Below are positions 37,902 to 47,460 of a stretch of DNA of 61,527 bases, piece after piece; position 1 is the stretch's first letter, and each line of letters starts with the position of its first letter. Position numbers and translations under genes: made by a program. The stretch is from Photorhabdus namnaonensis (GTDB lineage: Bacteria; Pseudomonadota; Gammaproteobacteria; Enterobacterales; Enterobacteriaceae). The notes under the pieces were generated by a model. That model made no database searches. It was not told the origin of the DNA and saw only the letters and a program-made list of their open reading frames with translations. The stretch covers positions 985 through 62,511 of the forward strand of contig NZ_LOIC01000104.1 in NCBI RefSeq assembly GCF_001684335.1, read 5' to 3'.

Positions 37902-38242
37902 AAGAATAGTGACTCTTTTAATTTAAACTTTTCATTAACAAATCTTGTTGATATGAAAATTTTCCTTTGCTATTTTAACAAGTATTAAAGCTGAGGTAGA
38001 TATTATATTGACGATCCGTTCAGTCACATTAACAGATTTGAGTAGAAAATTCAGAATGTTATCATATTCTGACGAAAGTTACAGGTCAGGTGTCCCGTAA
38101 TCAGAATCTGATTTTCTGTATATTTTATTACTTACATCGTCGTAACATAAAAATATAAAAAAACAAGTATTGGTACGACCAGTTTGCAAGATGATTAAAC
38201 AATAACTTAAGTTGAAATAACCCCATTAAATGGATGGCAAAT
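37902..38242 (+). promoter_or_regulatory. Upstream region of the lux operon
   Basis: A 341-base AT-rich region without a gene. Two palindromes stand out: tcagaat N8 attctga (38051-38072) and aatcaga a tctgatt (38099-38113). They share the half-site TCAGA, so they could bind one regulator. No lux box or luxR gene is seen. The exact promoter is not assigned. Confidence 0.5.
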
Positions 38243-39685
38243 ATGAGTAAAAAAATTTCATTCATTATTAACGGCCAAGTCGAAATCTTTCCCGAAAGTG
38301 ATGATTCAGTGCAATCCATTAATTTTGGTGATAATAGTGTTTACCTGCCAATATTGAATAATTCTCAAGTGAAAAACATTATTGATTATAATGAAAATAA
38401 TGAATTACGGTTGCATAACATTATCACTTTTCTCTATACGGTAGGACAAAGATGGAAAAATGAAGAATATTCAAGACGCAGGACATACATTCGCGACCTA
38501 AAAAAATATATGGGATATTCAGAAGCAATGGCCAAGTTAGAAGCTAACTGGATAGCTATGATCTTGTGCTCTAAAGGCGGTCTTTATGATGTTGTAAACA
38601 ATGAACTAGGTTCTCGTCATATTATGGATGAGTGGATACCTCAGGATGAAAGTTATATTAAGGCTTTTCCGAAAGGTAAGTCTGTACATTTACTAGCAGG
38701 TAATGTCCCATTATCTGGGATTATGTCTATATTGCGCGCCATTTTAACCAAGAATCAATGCATTATAAAAACCTCGTCAGCAGATCCTTTTACAGCCAGT
38801 GCATTAGCGTTGAGTTTTATCGATGTGGACCCTAATCATCCAATAACGCGCTCTTTGTCTGTTGTATATTGGCAACATCAAGGTGATACATCACTCGCGA
38901 AAGAGATTATGCAACATGCGGACGTTATTGTTGCTTGGGGAGGGGAAGAGGCAATTAATTGGGCTGTAGAGCATGCGCCACCCTATATTGATGTGATTAA
39001 ATTTGGGCATAAGAAGAGTTTTTGCATTATTGATAATCCTGATAATTTGACGTCTGCCGCGACAGGTGCGGCTCATGATGTCTGTTTTTACGATCAACAA
39101 GCTTGTTTTTCTGCCCAAAACATATATTACATGGGAAATCATTATGAAGAATTTAAGCTAGCGTTGGTAGAAAAACTTAATCTATATGCTCATATATTAC
39201 CAAACGCCAAAAAAGATTTTGATGAAAAAGCGGCTTATACCTTAGTTCAAAAAGAAAGCTTGTTTGCTGGATTAAAAGTAGAGGCTGGTGCTCATCAGCG
39301 CTGGATGATTATTGAATCGAACGCGGGGGTGGAACTTAATCAACCACTTGGCAGGTGTGTGTATCTTCATCATGTCGATAATATTGAGCAAATATTACCT
39401 TATGTTCAAAAAAATAAGACGCAAACCGTCTCTATTTTTCCCTGGGAGTCATCATTTAAATATCGAGATGCATTAGCATTAAAAGGTGCGGAAAGAATTG
39501 TAGAAACAGGAATGAGTAACATATTTCGAGTTGGCGGCTCTCATGACGGAATGAGGCCATTACAACGATTAGTGACATATATTTCTCATGAAAGACCTGC
39601 TAACTATACGGCTAAGGATGTTGCGGTTGAAATAGAACAGACTCGATTCCTGGAAGAAGATAAGTTCCTTGTGTTTGTCCCTTAA
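38243..39685 (+). CDS. luxC: Long-chain acyl-protein reductase LuxC
   Basis: Reduces the fatty acyl group handed over from LuxE to the aldehyde used by luciferase. 480 residues, the Photorhabdus length, with the aldehyde-dehydrogenase-like fold, the nucleotide-binding [11 protein letters not shown] region and the active-site Cys in [11 protein letters not shown] (about residue 288). The ATG giving [11 protein letters not shown] is taken as the start. First gene of luxCDABE. Confidence 0.98.
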   Translation: MSKKISFIINGQVEIFPESDDSVQSINFGDNSVYLPILNNSQVKNIIDYNENNELRLHNIITFLYTVGQRWKNEEYSRRRTYIRDLKKYMGYSEAMAKLEANWIAMILCSKGGLYDVVNNELGSRHIMDEWIPQDESYIKAFPKGKSVHLLAGNVPLSGIMSILRAILTKNQCIIKTSSADPFTASALALSFIDVDPNHPITRSLSVVYWQHQGDTSLAKEIMQHADVIVAWGGEEAINWAVEHAPPYIDVIKFGHKKSFCIIDNPDNLTSAATGAAHDVCFYDQQACFSAQNIYYMGNHYEEFKLALVEKLNLYAHILPNAKKDFDEKAAYTLVQKESLFAGLKVEAGAHQRWMIIESNAGVELNQPLGRCVYLHHVDNIEQILPYVQKNKTQTVSIFPWESSFKYRDALALKGAERIVETGMSNIFRVGGSHDGMRPLQRLVTYISHERPANYTAKDVAVEIEQTRFLEEDKFLVFVP

Positions 39686-39698
39686 TAGGTAAAAAAGT

Positions 39699-40622
39699 AT
39701 GGAAAATGAAGCCAGATATAAAACCATCGACCATGTGATTTGCGTTGAAGGAAATAAAAAAATTCATGTCTGGGAAACGTTGCCAGAAGAAAATAGCCCA
39801 AAGAGAAAGAATACCATTATTATTGCGTCTGGTTTTGCCCGAAGGATGGATCATTTTGCTGGTCTGGCGGAATATTTATCGCGGAATGGATTTCATGTGA
39901 TCCGCTATGATTCGCTTCACCATGTTGGATTGAGTTCAGGGACAATTGATGAATTTACCATGTCTATAGGAAAACAGAGCCTGCTAGCCGTGGTTGATTG
40001 GTTAAATACACGAAAAATAACTCACCGTGGTATTTTGGCTTCCAGCTTATCCGCGAGGATAGTTTACGCAAGCCTATCTGAAATCAATGTTTCGTTTTTA
40101 ATCACTGCGGTCGGAGTTGTTAACTTACGATATACTCTCGAAAGAGCGTTAGGGTTTGATTATCTCAGTTTACCTATTGATGAATTGCCGAATAATCTGG
40201 ATTTTGAAGGCCATAAATTGGGTGCTGAAGTCTTTGCGAGAGATTGCCTTGATTTTGGTTGGGAGGATTTAACTTCTACAGTCAATAGCATGAGGTCTCT
40301 GGATATACCGTTTATTGCTTTTACTGCAAATAATGACAATTGGGTAAAGCAAGATGAAGTCATCACATTGTTATCAAATATTCGTAATAATCGATGCAAG
40401 ATATATTCTCTGCTAGGAAGCTCACATGATTTGGGTGAGAACTTAGTAGTCTTGCGTAATTTTTATCAATCGGTTACGAAAGCTGCTATTGCGATGGATA
40501 ATGGTAGTTTGGATATTGATATTAATATCACTGAACCATCATTTGAACATTTAACTATTGCAACAGTCAATGAACGCCGAATGAAAATTGAGATTGAGAA
40601 TCAAACGATTTCGCTATCTTAA
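39699..40622 (+). CDS. luxD: Acyl-ACP thioesterase/transferase LuxD
   Basis: Releases myristate from acyl-ACP for the reductase complex. 307 residues, alpha/beta-hydrolase fold with the nucleophile in LASSLSAR (about Ser116) and the catalytic His near LLGSSHDLGEN. It follows luxC by 13 bases. Confidence 0.98.
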   Translation: MENEARYKTIDHVICVEGNKKIHVWETLPEENSPKRKNTIIIASGFARRMDHFAGLAEYLSRNGFHVIRYDSLHHVGLSSGTIDEFTMSIGKQSLLAVVDWLNTRKITHRGILASSLSARIVYASLSEINVSFLITAVGVVNLRYTLERALGFDYLSLPIDELPNNLDFEGHKLGAEVFARDCLDFGWEDLTSTVNSMRSLDIPFIAFTANNDNWVKQDEVITLLSNIRNNRCKIYSLLGSSHDLGENLVVLRNFYQSVTKAAIAMDNGSLDIDINITEPSFEHLTIATVNERRMKIEIENQTISLS

Positions 40623-40656
40623 CGCTATCGCTCGGATAGAAATATAAGGATTCCCT

Positions 40657-41736
40657 ATGAAATTTGGCAATTTTTTACTTACCTACCAACCGCCCCAATT
40701 TTCTCAAACAGAGGTAATGCAGCGTTTGGTTAAATTAGGCCGCGTCTCTGAGGAGTGCGGTTTTGATACTGTCTGGTTACTTGAGCATCATTTCACGGAG
40801 TTTGGTTTGCTGGGTAACCCTTATGTCGCTGCTGCGCATTTACTGGGTGCAACCAAAAAATTGAATGTAGGGACTGCGGCTATTGTTCTTCCTACAGCCC
40901 ATCCAGTACGTCAACTTGAAGATGTGAATTTATTGGATCAAATGTCAAAAGGGCGATTCAGGTTTGGTATTTGTCGGGGGCTTTACAACAAAGACTTTCG
41001 TGTATTTGGCGTAGATATGGATAACACTCGCGCCTTAACGGAGTGCTGGTATGGGTTGATAAAGAACGGAATGACGGAAGGATATGTAGAAGCTGACAAT
41101 GAACATATCAAGTTCCATAAGGTAAAAGTAAACCCGACCGCATATAGTAAAAGTGGAGCGCCTGTTTATGTGGTGGCTGAATCAGCCTCGACCACTGAAT
41201 GGGCCGCTCGACACGGTTTGCCGATGATCTTAAGTTGGATCATAAATACTAACGAAAAGATAGCTCAAATGGAGCTTTATAATGAGGTGGCTCAAGAACA
41301 TGGGCACGATATTCATAATATCGACCATTGTTTATCATATATAACATCTGTAGATCATGACTCAATTAAAGCGAAAGAAATTTGCCGGAATTTCCTGGGG
41401 CATTGGTATGATTCTTATGTGAATGCCACGACCATTTTTGACGATTCAGATAAAACAAAAGGTTATGATTTCAATAAGGGGCAGTGGCGTGACTTTGTAT
41501 TAAAAGGACATAAAGATACTAACCGCCGCATTGATTACAGTTATGAAATTAATCCTGTAGGAACCCCGAAGGAGTGCATTGACATCATCCAAACAGACAT
41601 TGACGCCACGGGAATATCAAATATTTGTTGTGGGTTTGAAGCTAATGGAACAGTAGACGAAATTATTGCTTCCATGAAGCTTTTCCAGTCTGATGTCATG
41701 CCGTTTCTTAAAGAAAAACAACGTTCGCTATTATAA
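40657..41736 (+). CDS. luxA: Bacterial luciferase alpha subunit
   Basis: FMNH2-dependent aldehyde monooxygenase subunit that carries the active site. 359 residues with His44 in [10 protein letters not shown], the reactive Cys106 in [12 protein letters not shown] and the mobile-loop region [16 protein letters not shown]. It ends ...KQRSLL. Confidence 0.99.
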   Translation: MKFGNFLLTYQPPQFSQTEVMQRLVKLGRVSEECGFDTVWLLEHHFTEFGLLGNPYVAAAHLLGATKKLNVGTAAIVLPTAHPVRQLEDVNLLDQMSKGRFRFGICRGLYNKDFRVFGVDMDNTRALTECWYGLIKNGMTEGYVEADNEHIKFHKVKVNPTAYSKSGAPVYVVAESASTTEWAARHGLPMILSWIINTNEKIAQMELYNEVAQEHGHDIHNIDHCLSYITSVDHDSIKAKEICRNFLGHWYDSYVNATTIFDDSDKTKGYDFNKGQWRDFVLKGHKDTNRRIDYSYEINPVGTPKECIDIIQTDIDATGISNICCGFEANGTVDEIIASMKLFQSDVMPFLKEKQRSLL

Positions 41737-41754
41737 TTAGCTAAGGAAAATAAA

Positions 41755-42732
41755 ATGAAATTTGGATTGTTCTTCCTTAACTTCATCAATTCAACAACTG
41801 TTCAAGAGCAAAGTTTAGCTCGCATGCAGGAAATAACCGAATATGTTGATAAGTTGAATTTTAAACAGATTTTGGTATATGAAAATCATTTTTCAGCTAA
41901 TGGTATTGTCGGTGCTCCTTTAACTGTTTCTGGTTTTTTACTCGGTCTGACAGAAAAAATTAAAATTGGCTCATTGAATCATATCATTACAACTCATCAC
42001 CCTGTCCGAATAGCGGAGGAAGCTGGCTTATTAGATCAGTTGAGTGAAGGGAGATTTGTTTTAGGATTTAGTGATTGCGAAAAGAAAGATGAAATGCATT
42101 TTTTTAATCGCCCAGATAAATATCAACAGCAATTATTTGAAGAGTGTTATGAAATTATTAACGATGCTTTAACAACGGGTTATTGTAATCCAGATAACGA
42201 CTTTTATAGTTTTCCTAAAATATCAGTCAACCCCCATGCTTATACGCCAGGCGGGCCTAAGCAATATGTAACAGCAACGAGTCATCATGTTGTTGAATGG
42301 GCGGCCAAAAAAGGCATTCCTCTCATCTTTAAGTGGGATGATTCTAATGATATTAGACATGAATATGCTGAGAGGTATAAAGCCATTGCTGATAAACATG
42401 GTGTTGACTTATCAGAGATAGACCATCAGTTAATGATCTTGGTTAACTATAACGAAGATAGTCAGAAAGCCAAAGAGGAGACACGTGCATTTATCCGTGA
42501 TTATGTTCTTGAAATGCATCCGAATGAAAATTTGGAAAAGAAACTTGAAGAAATAATTACAGAAAACGCTATCGGAGATTATACGGAATGTATAACCGCG
42601 GCTAAGTTGGCAATTGAAAAGTGCGGAGCAAAAGATGTATTGCTATCCTTTGAACCAATCAGTGACTTGATGCGCCAAAAAGAGGTAATCGATATTGTGG
42701 ATGATAATATTAAGAAGTATCACATGGAATAA
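41755..42732 (+). CDS. luxB: Bacterial luciferase beta subunit
   Basis: Non-catalytic partner needed for a stable, high-yield luciferase heterodimer. 325 residues, MKFGLFFLNFIN start, homologous to LuxA but lacking its mobile loop. The stop falls inside the first unit of a 19-bp tandem repeat, giving a C-terminus ...KKYHME. Confidence 0.99.
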   Translation: MKFGLFFLNFINSTTVQEQSLARMQEITEYVDKLNFKQILVYENHFSANGIVGAPLTVSGFLLGLTEKIKIGSLNHIITTHHPVRIAEEAGLLDQLSEGRFVLGFSDCEKKDEMHFFNRPDKYQQQLFEECYEIINDALTTGYCNPDNDFYSFPKISVNPHAYTPGGPKQYVTATSHHVVEWAAKKGIPLIFKWDDSNDIRHEYAERYKAIADKHGVDLSEIDHQLMILVNYNEDSQKAKEETRAFIRDYVLEMHPNENLEKKLEEIITENAIGDYTECITAAKLAIEKCGAKDVLLSFEPISDLMRQKEVIDIVDDNIKKYHME

Positions 42733-42794
42733 TAAGTACTATATGGAATAATAAGTACTATATGGAATAATAAGTACTACATGGAATAAATAGT
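42722..42794 (+). repeat. 19-bp tandem repeat at the luxB-luxE junction
   Basis: Three full units of a(c/t)atggaataataagtact and a partial fourth (acatggaataaatagt). Each unit repeats the luxB terminus ATG GAA TAA TAA. They fill most of the 115-base gap before luxE. Confidence 0.95.
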
Positions 42795-42847
42795 ATGACA
42801 GAAGTGCTGCCATACTTTCTAATATTATCTGGAGAGGTGAAACAGGT

Positions 42848-43960
42848 ATGACTTCATATGTTGATAAACAAGAAATCACAGCAAGCTCAGAAATTGATGA
42901 TTTGATTTTTTCGAGCGATCCGTTGGCTTGGTCTTATGATGAACAAGAAAAAATCAGAAACAAACTTGTGCTTGATGCGTTTCGTCATCACTACAAACAT
43001 TGTCGAGAATATCGTCACTACTGTCAGGCACACAAAGTCGATGACAATATTATGGACATTGATGACATACCTGTATTCCCAACATCAGTTTTTAAGTTTA
43101 CTCGCTTATTAACGTCTCATGAAAACGAGATTGAAAGTTGGTTTACCAGTAGCGGCACGAATGGTTTAAAAAGTCAGGTAGCACGTGACAGATTAAGTAT
43201 TGAGAGACTTTTAGGCTCTGTGAGTTATGGCATGAAATATGTTGGTAGTTGGTTTGATCACCAAATGGAGTTGGTCAACTTGGGACCTGATAGATTTAAT
43301 GCTCATAACATTTGGTTTAAATATGTTATGAGCTTGGTGGAGTTGCTATATCCTACGACATTCACCGTAACAGAAGAGCGAGTAGATTTTGTTAAAACAT
43401 TGAATAATCTTGAGCGAATAAAAGATCAAGGGAAAGATATTTGTCTTATCGGTTCGCCATATTTTATTTATTTGCTCTGTCATTATATGAAAGATAAAAA
43501 TATCTTGTTTTCTGGAGATAAGAACCTTTATATCATAACGGGGGGCGGCTGGAAAAATTACGAAAAAGAATCCCTGAAACGCGATGACTTTAATCATCTT
43601 TTATTCGATACTTTCAGCCTCAGTGATATTAATCAAATCCGCGATATATTTAATCAAGTTGAACTCAACACTTGTTTCTTTGAAGATGAGATGCAACGTA
43701 AACATGTTCCGCCGTGGGTATATGCGCGAGCGCTTGATCCTGAAACGTTGAAACCTGTACCTGATGGAACGCCGGGTTTGATGAGTTATATGGATGCGTC
43801 ATCAACGAGTTATCCCGCGTTTATTGTCACCGATGATGTCGGGATAATTAGCAGAGAATATGGTAACTATCCCGGCGTGGTCGTTGAAATTTTACGTCGT
43901 GTCAATACGAGGGCGCAAAAGGGGTGTGCTTTAAGTTTAACTGAAGCGTTTGGTAGTTAA
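42848..43960 (+). CDS. luxE: Acyl-protein synthetase LuxE
   Basis: Activates the fatty acid with ATP and passes the acyl group to LuxC. 370 residues with the family block [18 protein letters not shown], the [20 protein letters not shown] segment and the C-terminal [17 protein letters not shown] precedes the start. Last gene of the operon; no clear terminator before the next gene. Confidence 0.98.
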   Translation: MTSYVDKQEITASSEIDDLIFSSDPLAWSYDEQEKIRNKLVLDAFRHHYKHCREYRHYCQAHKVDDNIMDIDDIPVFPTSVFKFTRLLTSHENEIESWFTSSGTNGLKSQVARDRLSIERLLGSVSYGMKYVGSWFDHQMELVNLGPDRFNAHNIWFKYVMSLVELLYPTTFTVTEERVDFVKTLNNLERIKDQGKDICLIGSPYFIYLLCHYMKDKNILFSGDKNLYIITGGGWKNYEKESLKRDDFNHLLFDTFSLSDINQIRDIFNQVELNTCFFEDEMQRKHVPPWVYARALDPETLKPVPDGTPGLMSYMDASSTSYPAFIVTDDVGIISREYGNYPGVVVEILRRVNTRAQKGCALSLTEAFGS

Positions 43961-44032
43961 AGTATGGTATCGAGAAACATTAGCTTAATATAGCTCTCAT
44001 TGTTATTATTGCTCAAAGCAAAAGGAGATAAT

Positions 44033-44614
44033 ATGGAAAAATTGGCAGTTATGCTTGCATTGGGAATGGTGAGCTTTGGTGCAATGGCAGTTGATGGGTA
44101 TAAAGATGCAAAGTTTGGCATGACAGAAGAAGAATTTCTTTCGAAGAGATTATGTGATTTTGAAAAATTTGAGGGAAGCCCTCAAATAAAAGAAGTATCA
44201 CTTTATTCATGTTCTGACTTTTCGTTTGCTAATAAAAAGCAGGAAGCAATGGCATTTTTTTTAAATGGAAAATTTAAAAGATTAGAGATTGATATTGGCC
44301 GCCTCGTGAAGCCAGTAAGCAAATCGTTAGAGAAAAAGTATGGAAATGAATCATCGTATCCATCAAAAGAAGAGTTTGAAAATGCGCTAAAATACAATGG
44401 AACTATGTCTATAGGTTATGATAATAATACGGTATTAGTTGATATACATATAATGTGTAGCAAAGAAGGCATAGAAACCAGTCGACTGATTTATACGAGT
44501 CCAGATGTTCATACGATCCCAGATCTCGAGAATAAAATTCAGGAATTAAGGGGATCAAAGGAATTCCAAGAGTTACTGGAACTAGATCGTGAAAAACTGG
44601 ATGAAGATGTTTGA
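44033..44614 (+). CDS. Secreted or periplasmic protein of unknown function
   Basis: 193 residues with a typical signal peptide (MEKLAVMLALGMVSFGAMA, cleavage before VDGYKD) and AAGGAGAT five bases before the ATG. The mature part is charged, has three Cys residues (RLCDF, YSCSDF, IMCSKE) and a helical C-terminus. No family is recognised. A hairpin terminator follows directly. It is co-directional with luxE, 72 bases after it. Confidence 0.75.
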   Translation: MEKLAVMLALGMVSFGAMAVDGYKDAKFGMTEEEFLSKRLCDFEKFEGSPQIKEVSLYSCSDFSFANKKQEAMAFFLNGKFKRLEIDIGRLVKPVSKSLEKKYGNESSYPSKEEFENALKYNGTMSIGYDNNTVLVDIHIMCSKEGIETSRLIYTSPDVHTIPDLENKIQELRGSKEFQELLELDREKLDEDV

Positions 44615-44624
44615 GGCGACAATA

Positions 44625-44646
44625 GCCACCTTCGGGTGGTTTTTTA
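44625..44646 (+). terminator. Terminator after the secreted-protein gene
   Basis: gccacc ttcg ggtggt with a UUCG tetraloop, followed by a T run. It may also end the lux transcript, as no earlier terminator is visible. Confidence 0.85.
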
Positions 44647-44699
44647 TATCTGTTTCGTCCCAACATTTGATAGCTAATGTCCTTTGCCCAATGCTTGCG

Positions 44700-44810
44700 A
44701 GATAAATATACAGTCGTTTTGTCGAACTCTGTTTAGGGTTCTCGGTCCTTCTTGTATCGGGGGTATATGCAAGCAAAAAAGCCTAGGTGGTAAACCTGAG
44801 CTCAGGTTGT
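44700..44810 (-). repeat. Decayed copy of the tRNA-Ser 3' flank
   Basis: cgttttgtcgaactctgtttagggttctcggtcc...ggtatatgcaagcaaaaaagcctaggtggtaaacctgagct matches 45320-45415 next to tRNA-Ser with scattered changes. It marks the outer end of a duplicated flank. Confidence 0.7.
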
Positions 44811-44816
44811 TGACTT

Positions 44817-45119
44817 TTAGGTATGAGATAAATGGATAGGTTTAAATAACGGTGTCAGTTTGGAGATATCAACAGTCTTTTCTGCTTTATCGAGGCTATA
44901 AGTTTCTTGCAGTTTTAGCCACAATCGTGGAGAGCTACCAAGCACTTTTGACAGTTTTATTGCCATCTCTGGCGTGACTGCTGCTTTACACGACACTAGA
45001 CGTTGAGCCGTAGACGGGGCAACATTCAATGCTCGCGCTAGATCACGAATTCCTAAACCTAATTCTTCCAAAGAGTCAGCAATAATTTCGCCTGGGTGAG
45101 GTGGGTTAAACATTTTCAT
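44817..45119 (-). CDS. higA: HigA-type antitoxin (XRE/VapI family)
   Basis: 100 residues with the HigA start motif [21 protein letters not shown], a helix-turn-helix ([19 protein letters not shown]) and the [14 protein letters not shown] block. In this family the antitoxin binds HigB and represses the operon. Its upstream toxin gene is only a fragment (45119-45214), so the antitoxin is an orphan. Confidence 0.9.
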   Translation of the reverse strand: MKMFNPPHPGEIIADSLEELGLGIRDLARALNVAPSTAQRLVSCKAAVTPEMAIKLSKVLGSSPRLWLKLQETYSLDKAEKTVDISKLTPLFKPIHLSHT

Positions 45120-45214
45120 TAGTGATAATCCTCGTAGTTAACGATGTACGTATCACTATCGATAAATTCGAATGTCACACGCCAATTTCCTGAAATAGTA
45201 ATTGTAATGTCCAT
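45119..45214 (-). pseudogene. higB: 3' fragment of a HigB toxin gene
   Basis: The minus strand directly before higA encodes MDITITISGNWRVTFEF...[10 protein letters not shown], the conserved C-terminus of HigB mRNA interferases, with its stop overlapping the higA start (TAATG). Going upstream, the frame hits a stop within a duplicated tRNA-Ser flank, so the catalytic N-terminal two thirds are gone. Confidence 0.88.
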
Positions 45215-45216
45215 AT

Positions 45217-45280
45217 AAGTAAAAAACCTAGGTATTTAACCTGAGTTTCTTTTTAAATTTGGAGGAGAGGGATGGATTCG
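45217..45280 (-). repeat. Duplicated tRNA-Ser 3' end and terminator region
   Basis: aagtaaaaaacctagg...aacctgagtttctttt-aaatttggaggagagggatggattcg parallels 45384-45448, which contains the terminator and the 3' end of tRNA-Ser (ttggcggtgagggagggattcg). It is a degenerate att-like direct repeat about 168 bp from the tRNA. Confidence 0.7.
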
Positions 45281-45385
45281 CTGCGCTCACCCTGCGGGCC
45301 GCCGTTGGCGGTCCAAAACGGCAAGCCGTTTTGTCGAACCCTAGTCGAGGGTTCTCGACCCTCCCTGCGTCGGAGGTATATGCAA

Positions 45386-45415
45386 GTAAAAAAGCCCAAG
45401 TGGTAAACCTGAGCT
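45386..45415 (-). terminator. Terminator of tRNA-Ser
   Basis: Read on the minus strand: agctcagg ttt-acca cttgggct followed by six Ts, an 8-bp stem with two G-T pairs, 15 bases past the tRNA CCA end. Confidence 0.7.
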
Positions 45416-45427
45416 TTCTTTCGAATT

Positions 45428-45517
45428 TGGCGGTGAGGGAGGGATTCGAACCCTCGATACGTTTTCACGTATACACACTTTCCAGGCGTGCTCCTTCAGC
45501 CTCTCGGACACCTCACC
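45428..45517 (-). tRNA. serX: tRNA-Ser(GGA)
   Basis: 90 nt with encoded CCA. The acceptor stem is ggtgagg/cctcacc. The anticodon loop ctGGAaa sits between cacgc and gtgtg, with a long variable arm typical of serine tRNAs and the gttcgaatc T-loop. In E. coli serX also lies beside ghrA, supporting the assignment. The accessory island with lux lies on its 3' side. Confidence 0.97.
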
Positions 45518-45843
45518 ATCTTTTTTTCATCCCAGCTACTTTGTTTAACATCGTCGCTGCAACGGGGCGCTACTATAGGGAAAACCGTTACAAGCGTCAA
45601 CACTCTTCTGATACTTTTCTTTGGTTTTTTGATTGGTTAGCTAAATAAGAATCAATTCGATGAATTCATACCCACTAACACCACTAAAATGGACAAATAC
45701 AAGTTCCCCGATAAGAAAAAAATGAATTCGTTAACTACTTAACATTCTCAAAATTTTCGTAATGACGATTAACAAAGGGACTTGCAACCTACACCCAATC
45801 ATCAGATAACCTGTATGAAAATGTAAGATGAGGATAAATAATC
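45518..45843. other. Intergenic region between serX and ghrA
   Basis: 326 bases between divergent genes, holding their promoters. No gene or clear repeat is seen. Confidence 0.5.
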
Positions 45844-46785
45844 GTGGATATTATCTTTTACCACCCTTTTTTTGATGCTGCTCAGTGGATTCAAGGTATG
45901 CAGCAACGACTGCCCAATATCAATGTCCGTCAATGGAAACGCGGCGATAATAAGCATGCGGATTATGCAATGGTTTGGGCGCCTCCCTATGAGATGTTGG
46001 CTAATCGCTCCGAATTGAAGGGGATTTTTACTTTAGGTGCAGGAGTAGAGGCCATTTTGAAGCAGGAGCAACAAAGACCAGGGATGTTGCCCGCCGGTGT
46101 GCCACTGATGCGGCTTGAAGATGCGGGTATGGGGCGGCAAATGCAAGAGTATGCGGTAGCAATGGTTTTACATTATTTGCGGCGCATGGATGAGTATAAG
46201 TTGCAACAAGGGCAGAGGATGTGGAAACAACTCGTGCCCCATGATCGCGAAGATTTTGTCGTCGGTGTGTTGGGCGCCGGTATTCTGGGACGCAGTGTTG
46301 CGGAGACGTTAGTTGAGCTTGGCTTTACTGTGCGTTGCTGGAGCCGTACTCCAAAACAGGTTAACAATATAGTTAGTTTTCACGGTGAAGATCAATTAGG
46401 CGATTTTCTTTCCGGGAGTAAGGTGCTTATCAATTTGCTGCCCGATACACCAAAAACCCGTGGTATTCTGAATTTATCGCTGTTTAGCCAACTAAAACCA
46501 AAGTCATATCTGATTAATATCGCACGAGGCGCCCATTTAGTAGAACATGATCTGTTGGTGGCGATTGATAAAGGTTATATCGCCGGGGCTGCATTGGATG
46601 TGTTTGTTGAGGAACCACTACCAGAGATGCACCCGTTCTGGACTCATCCTCGTATAACGGTGACGCCACATATTTCGGCTATTACTATTCCCAATATTGC
46701 TATGGATACGATTAGTGAAAATATTCGGCGAATTGAAAAGGGAGAATCACCAACCGGTGTGGTGGATATAGAACTAGGATATTAA
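45844..46785 (+). CDS. ghrA: Glyoxylate/hydroxypyruvate reductase A
   Basis: NADPH-dependent reduction of glyoxylate and hydroxypyruvate. 313 residues, D-2-hydroxyacid dehydrogenase fold: GVLGAGILGRSVAETL nucleotide loop, catalytic Arg in INIARGAHLVEHD, acid in DVFVEEPLP and His in TPHISAIT. GTG start with AGGA upstream. Follows serX as in E. coli. Confidence 0.95.
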   Translation: MDIIFYHPFFDAAQWIQGMQQRLPNINVRQWKRGDNKHADYAMVWAPPYEMLANRSELKGIFTLGAGVEAILKQEQQRPGMLPAGVPLMRLEDAGMGRQMQEYAVAMVLHYLRRMDEYKLQQGQRMWKQLVPHDREDFVVGVLGAGILGRSVAETLVELGFTVRCWSRTPKQVNNIVSFHGEDQLGDFLSGSKVLINLLPDTPKTRGILNLSLFSQLKPKSYLINIARGAHLVEHDLLVAIDKGYIAGAALDVFVEEPLPEMHPFWTHPRITVTPHISAITIPNIAMDTISENIRRIEKGESPTGVVDIELGY

Positions 46786-46857
46786 TAACGTCTCTTTACA
46801 GTAGGGGCGGCTATTAGAGACAATAATGGCGAAATTGCTATTTATTTGGAAACTGAG

Positions 46858-47397
46858 ATGAATGAATTTTCAATAGTCTGCCGTATTTTAGGAACTTTAT
46901 TTAATCGTCAACCGCAAGACCCGATTCTGAAACCACTGCTGACGATGATTGTCGAAGGTAAATTGAAGCAATCATGGCCACTGGAACAAGATGCGTTGTT
47001 GGATCGTTTGCAACAAAATTGTGATCTATCAGCAATGCAAGCTGATTATGTGGCACTGTTTTATGGCGATGATGCCAGTGTACCAAGCCGCCGTTCTGAC
47101 TATATCGGGGAGAGTGAAAACGATATTCGTCAGTTTCTGATTGAACGAGGAATGCCGTTGTCAGATGGGCCAGTCGATCAGTTTGGTTCTCTGCTATTAA
47201 GTGCTTCATGGCTGGAGGATCAGGCGGCAGAAGATGAGGTTCAGGGGCAGATTGAGCTGTTTGATGAGTATCTTCTGCCGTGGTGTGGGCAATTTCTGGG
47301 GAAAGTGGAAGCCCATGCCACAACCGGTTTCTACCGGACATTAGCCATGATTACTCGTGAGGCGCTACAGGCGTTGAGAGAAGAGCTGGATTCTTAG
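46858..47397 (+). CDS. ycdY: TorD-family chaperone YcdY
   Basis: 179 residues closely following E. coli YcdY: MNEFSIVCRILG, NRQPQDPIL, QADYVALFYGDD, ERGMPLSDGPVDQFGSLLLSASWLEDQ and EYLLPWCGQFLGKVEAHATT. The family consists of redox-enzyme maturation proteins; in E. coli YcdY activates the zinc phosphatase YcdX. The ycdX gene normally between ghrA and ycdY is missing here. Confidence 0.93.
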   Translation: MNEFSIVCRILGTLFNRQPQDPILKPLLTMIVEGKLKQSWPLEQDALLDRLQQNCDLSAMQADYVALFYGDDASVPSRRSDYIGESENDIRQFLIERGMPLSDGPVDQFGSLLLSASWLEDQAAEDEVQGQIELFDEYLLPWCGQFLGKVEAHATTGFYRTLAMITREALQALREELDS

Positions 47398-47410
47398 TTT
47401 TAAAATGATA

Positions 47411-47445
47411 AAAAGGCAAATAATTTGGAATTATTTGCCTTTTTG
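47411..47445. terminator. Bidirectional terminator between ycdY and yceB
   Basis: aaaaggcaaataatt / aattatttgcctttt with a tgg loop: a long, near-perfect stem flanked by A and T runs between convergent genes. Confidence 0.88.
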
Positions 47446-47460
47446 CTAGTGCGCTGGAAA

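Noticed and set aside
42722-42794. CRISPR array at the luxB-luxE junction
   Set aside because: Units are directly adjacent 19-bp repeats without spacers, and each repeats the end of luxB.
45253-45468. Open frames on both strands over the tRNA-Ser region
   Set aside because: They run through the tRNA gene and its duplicated flank, so they are not protein genes.
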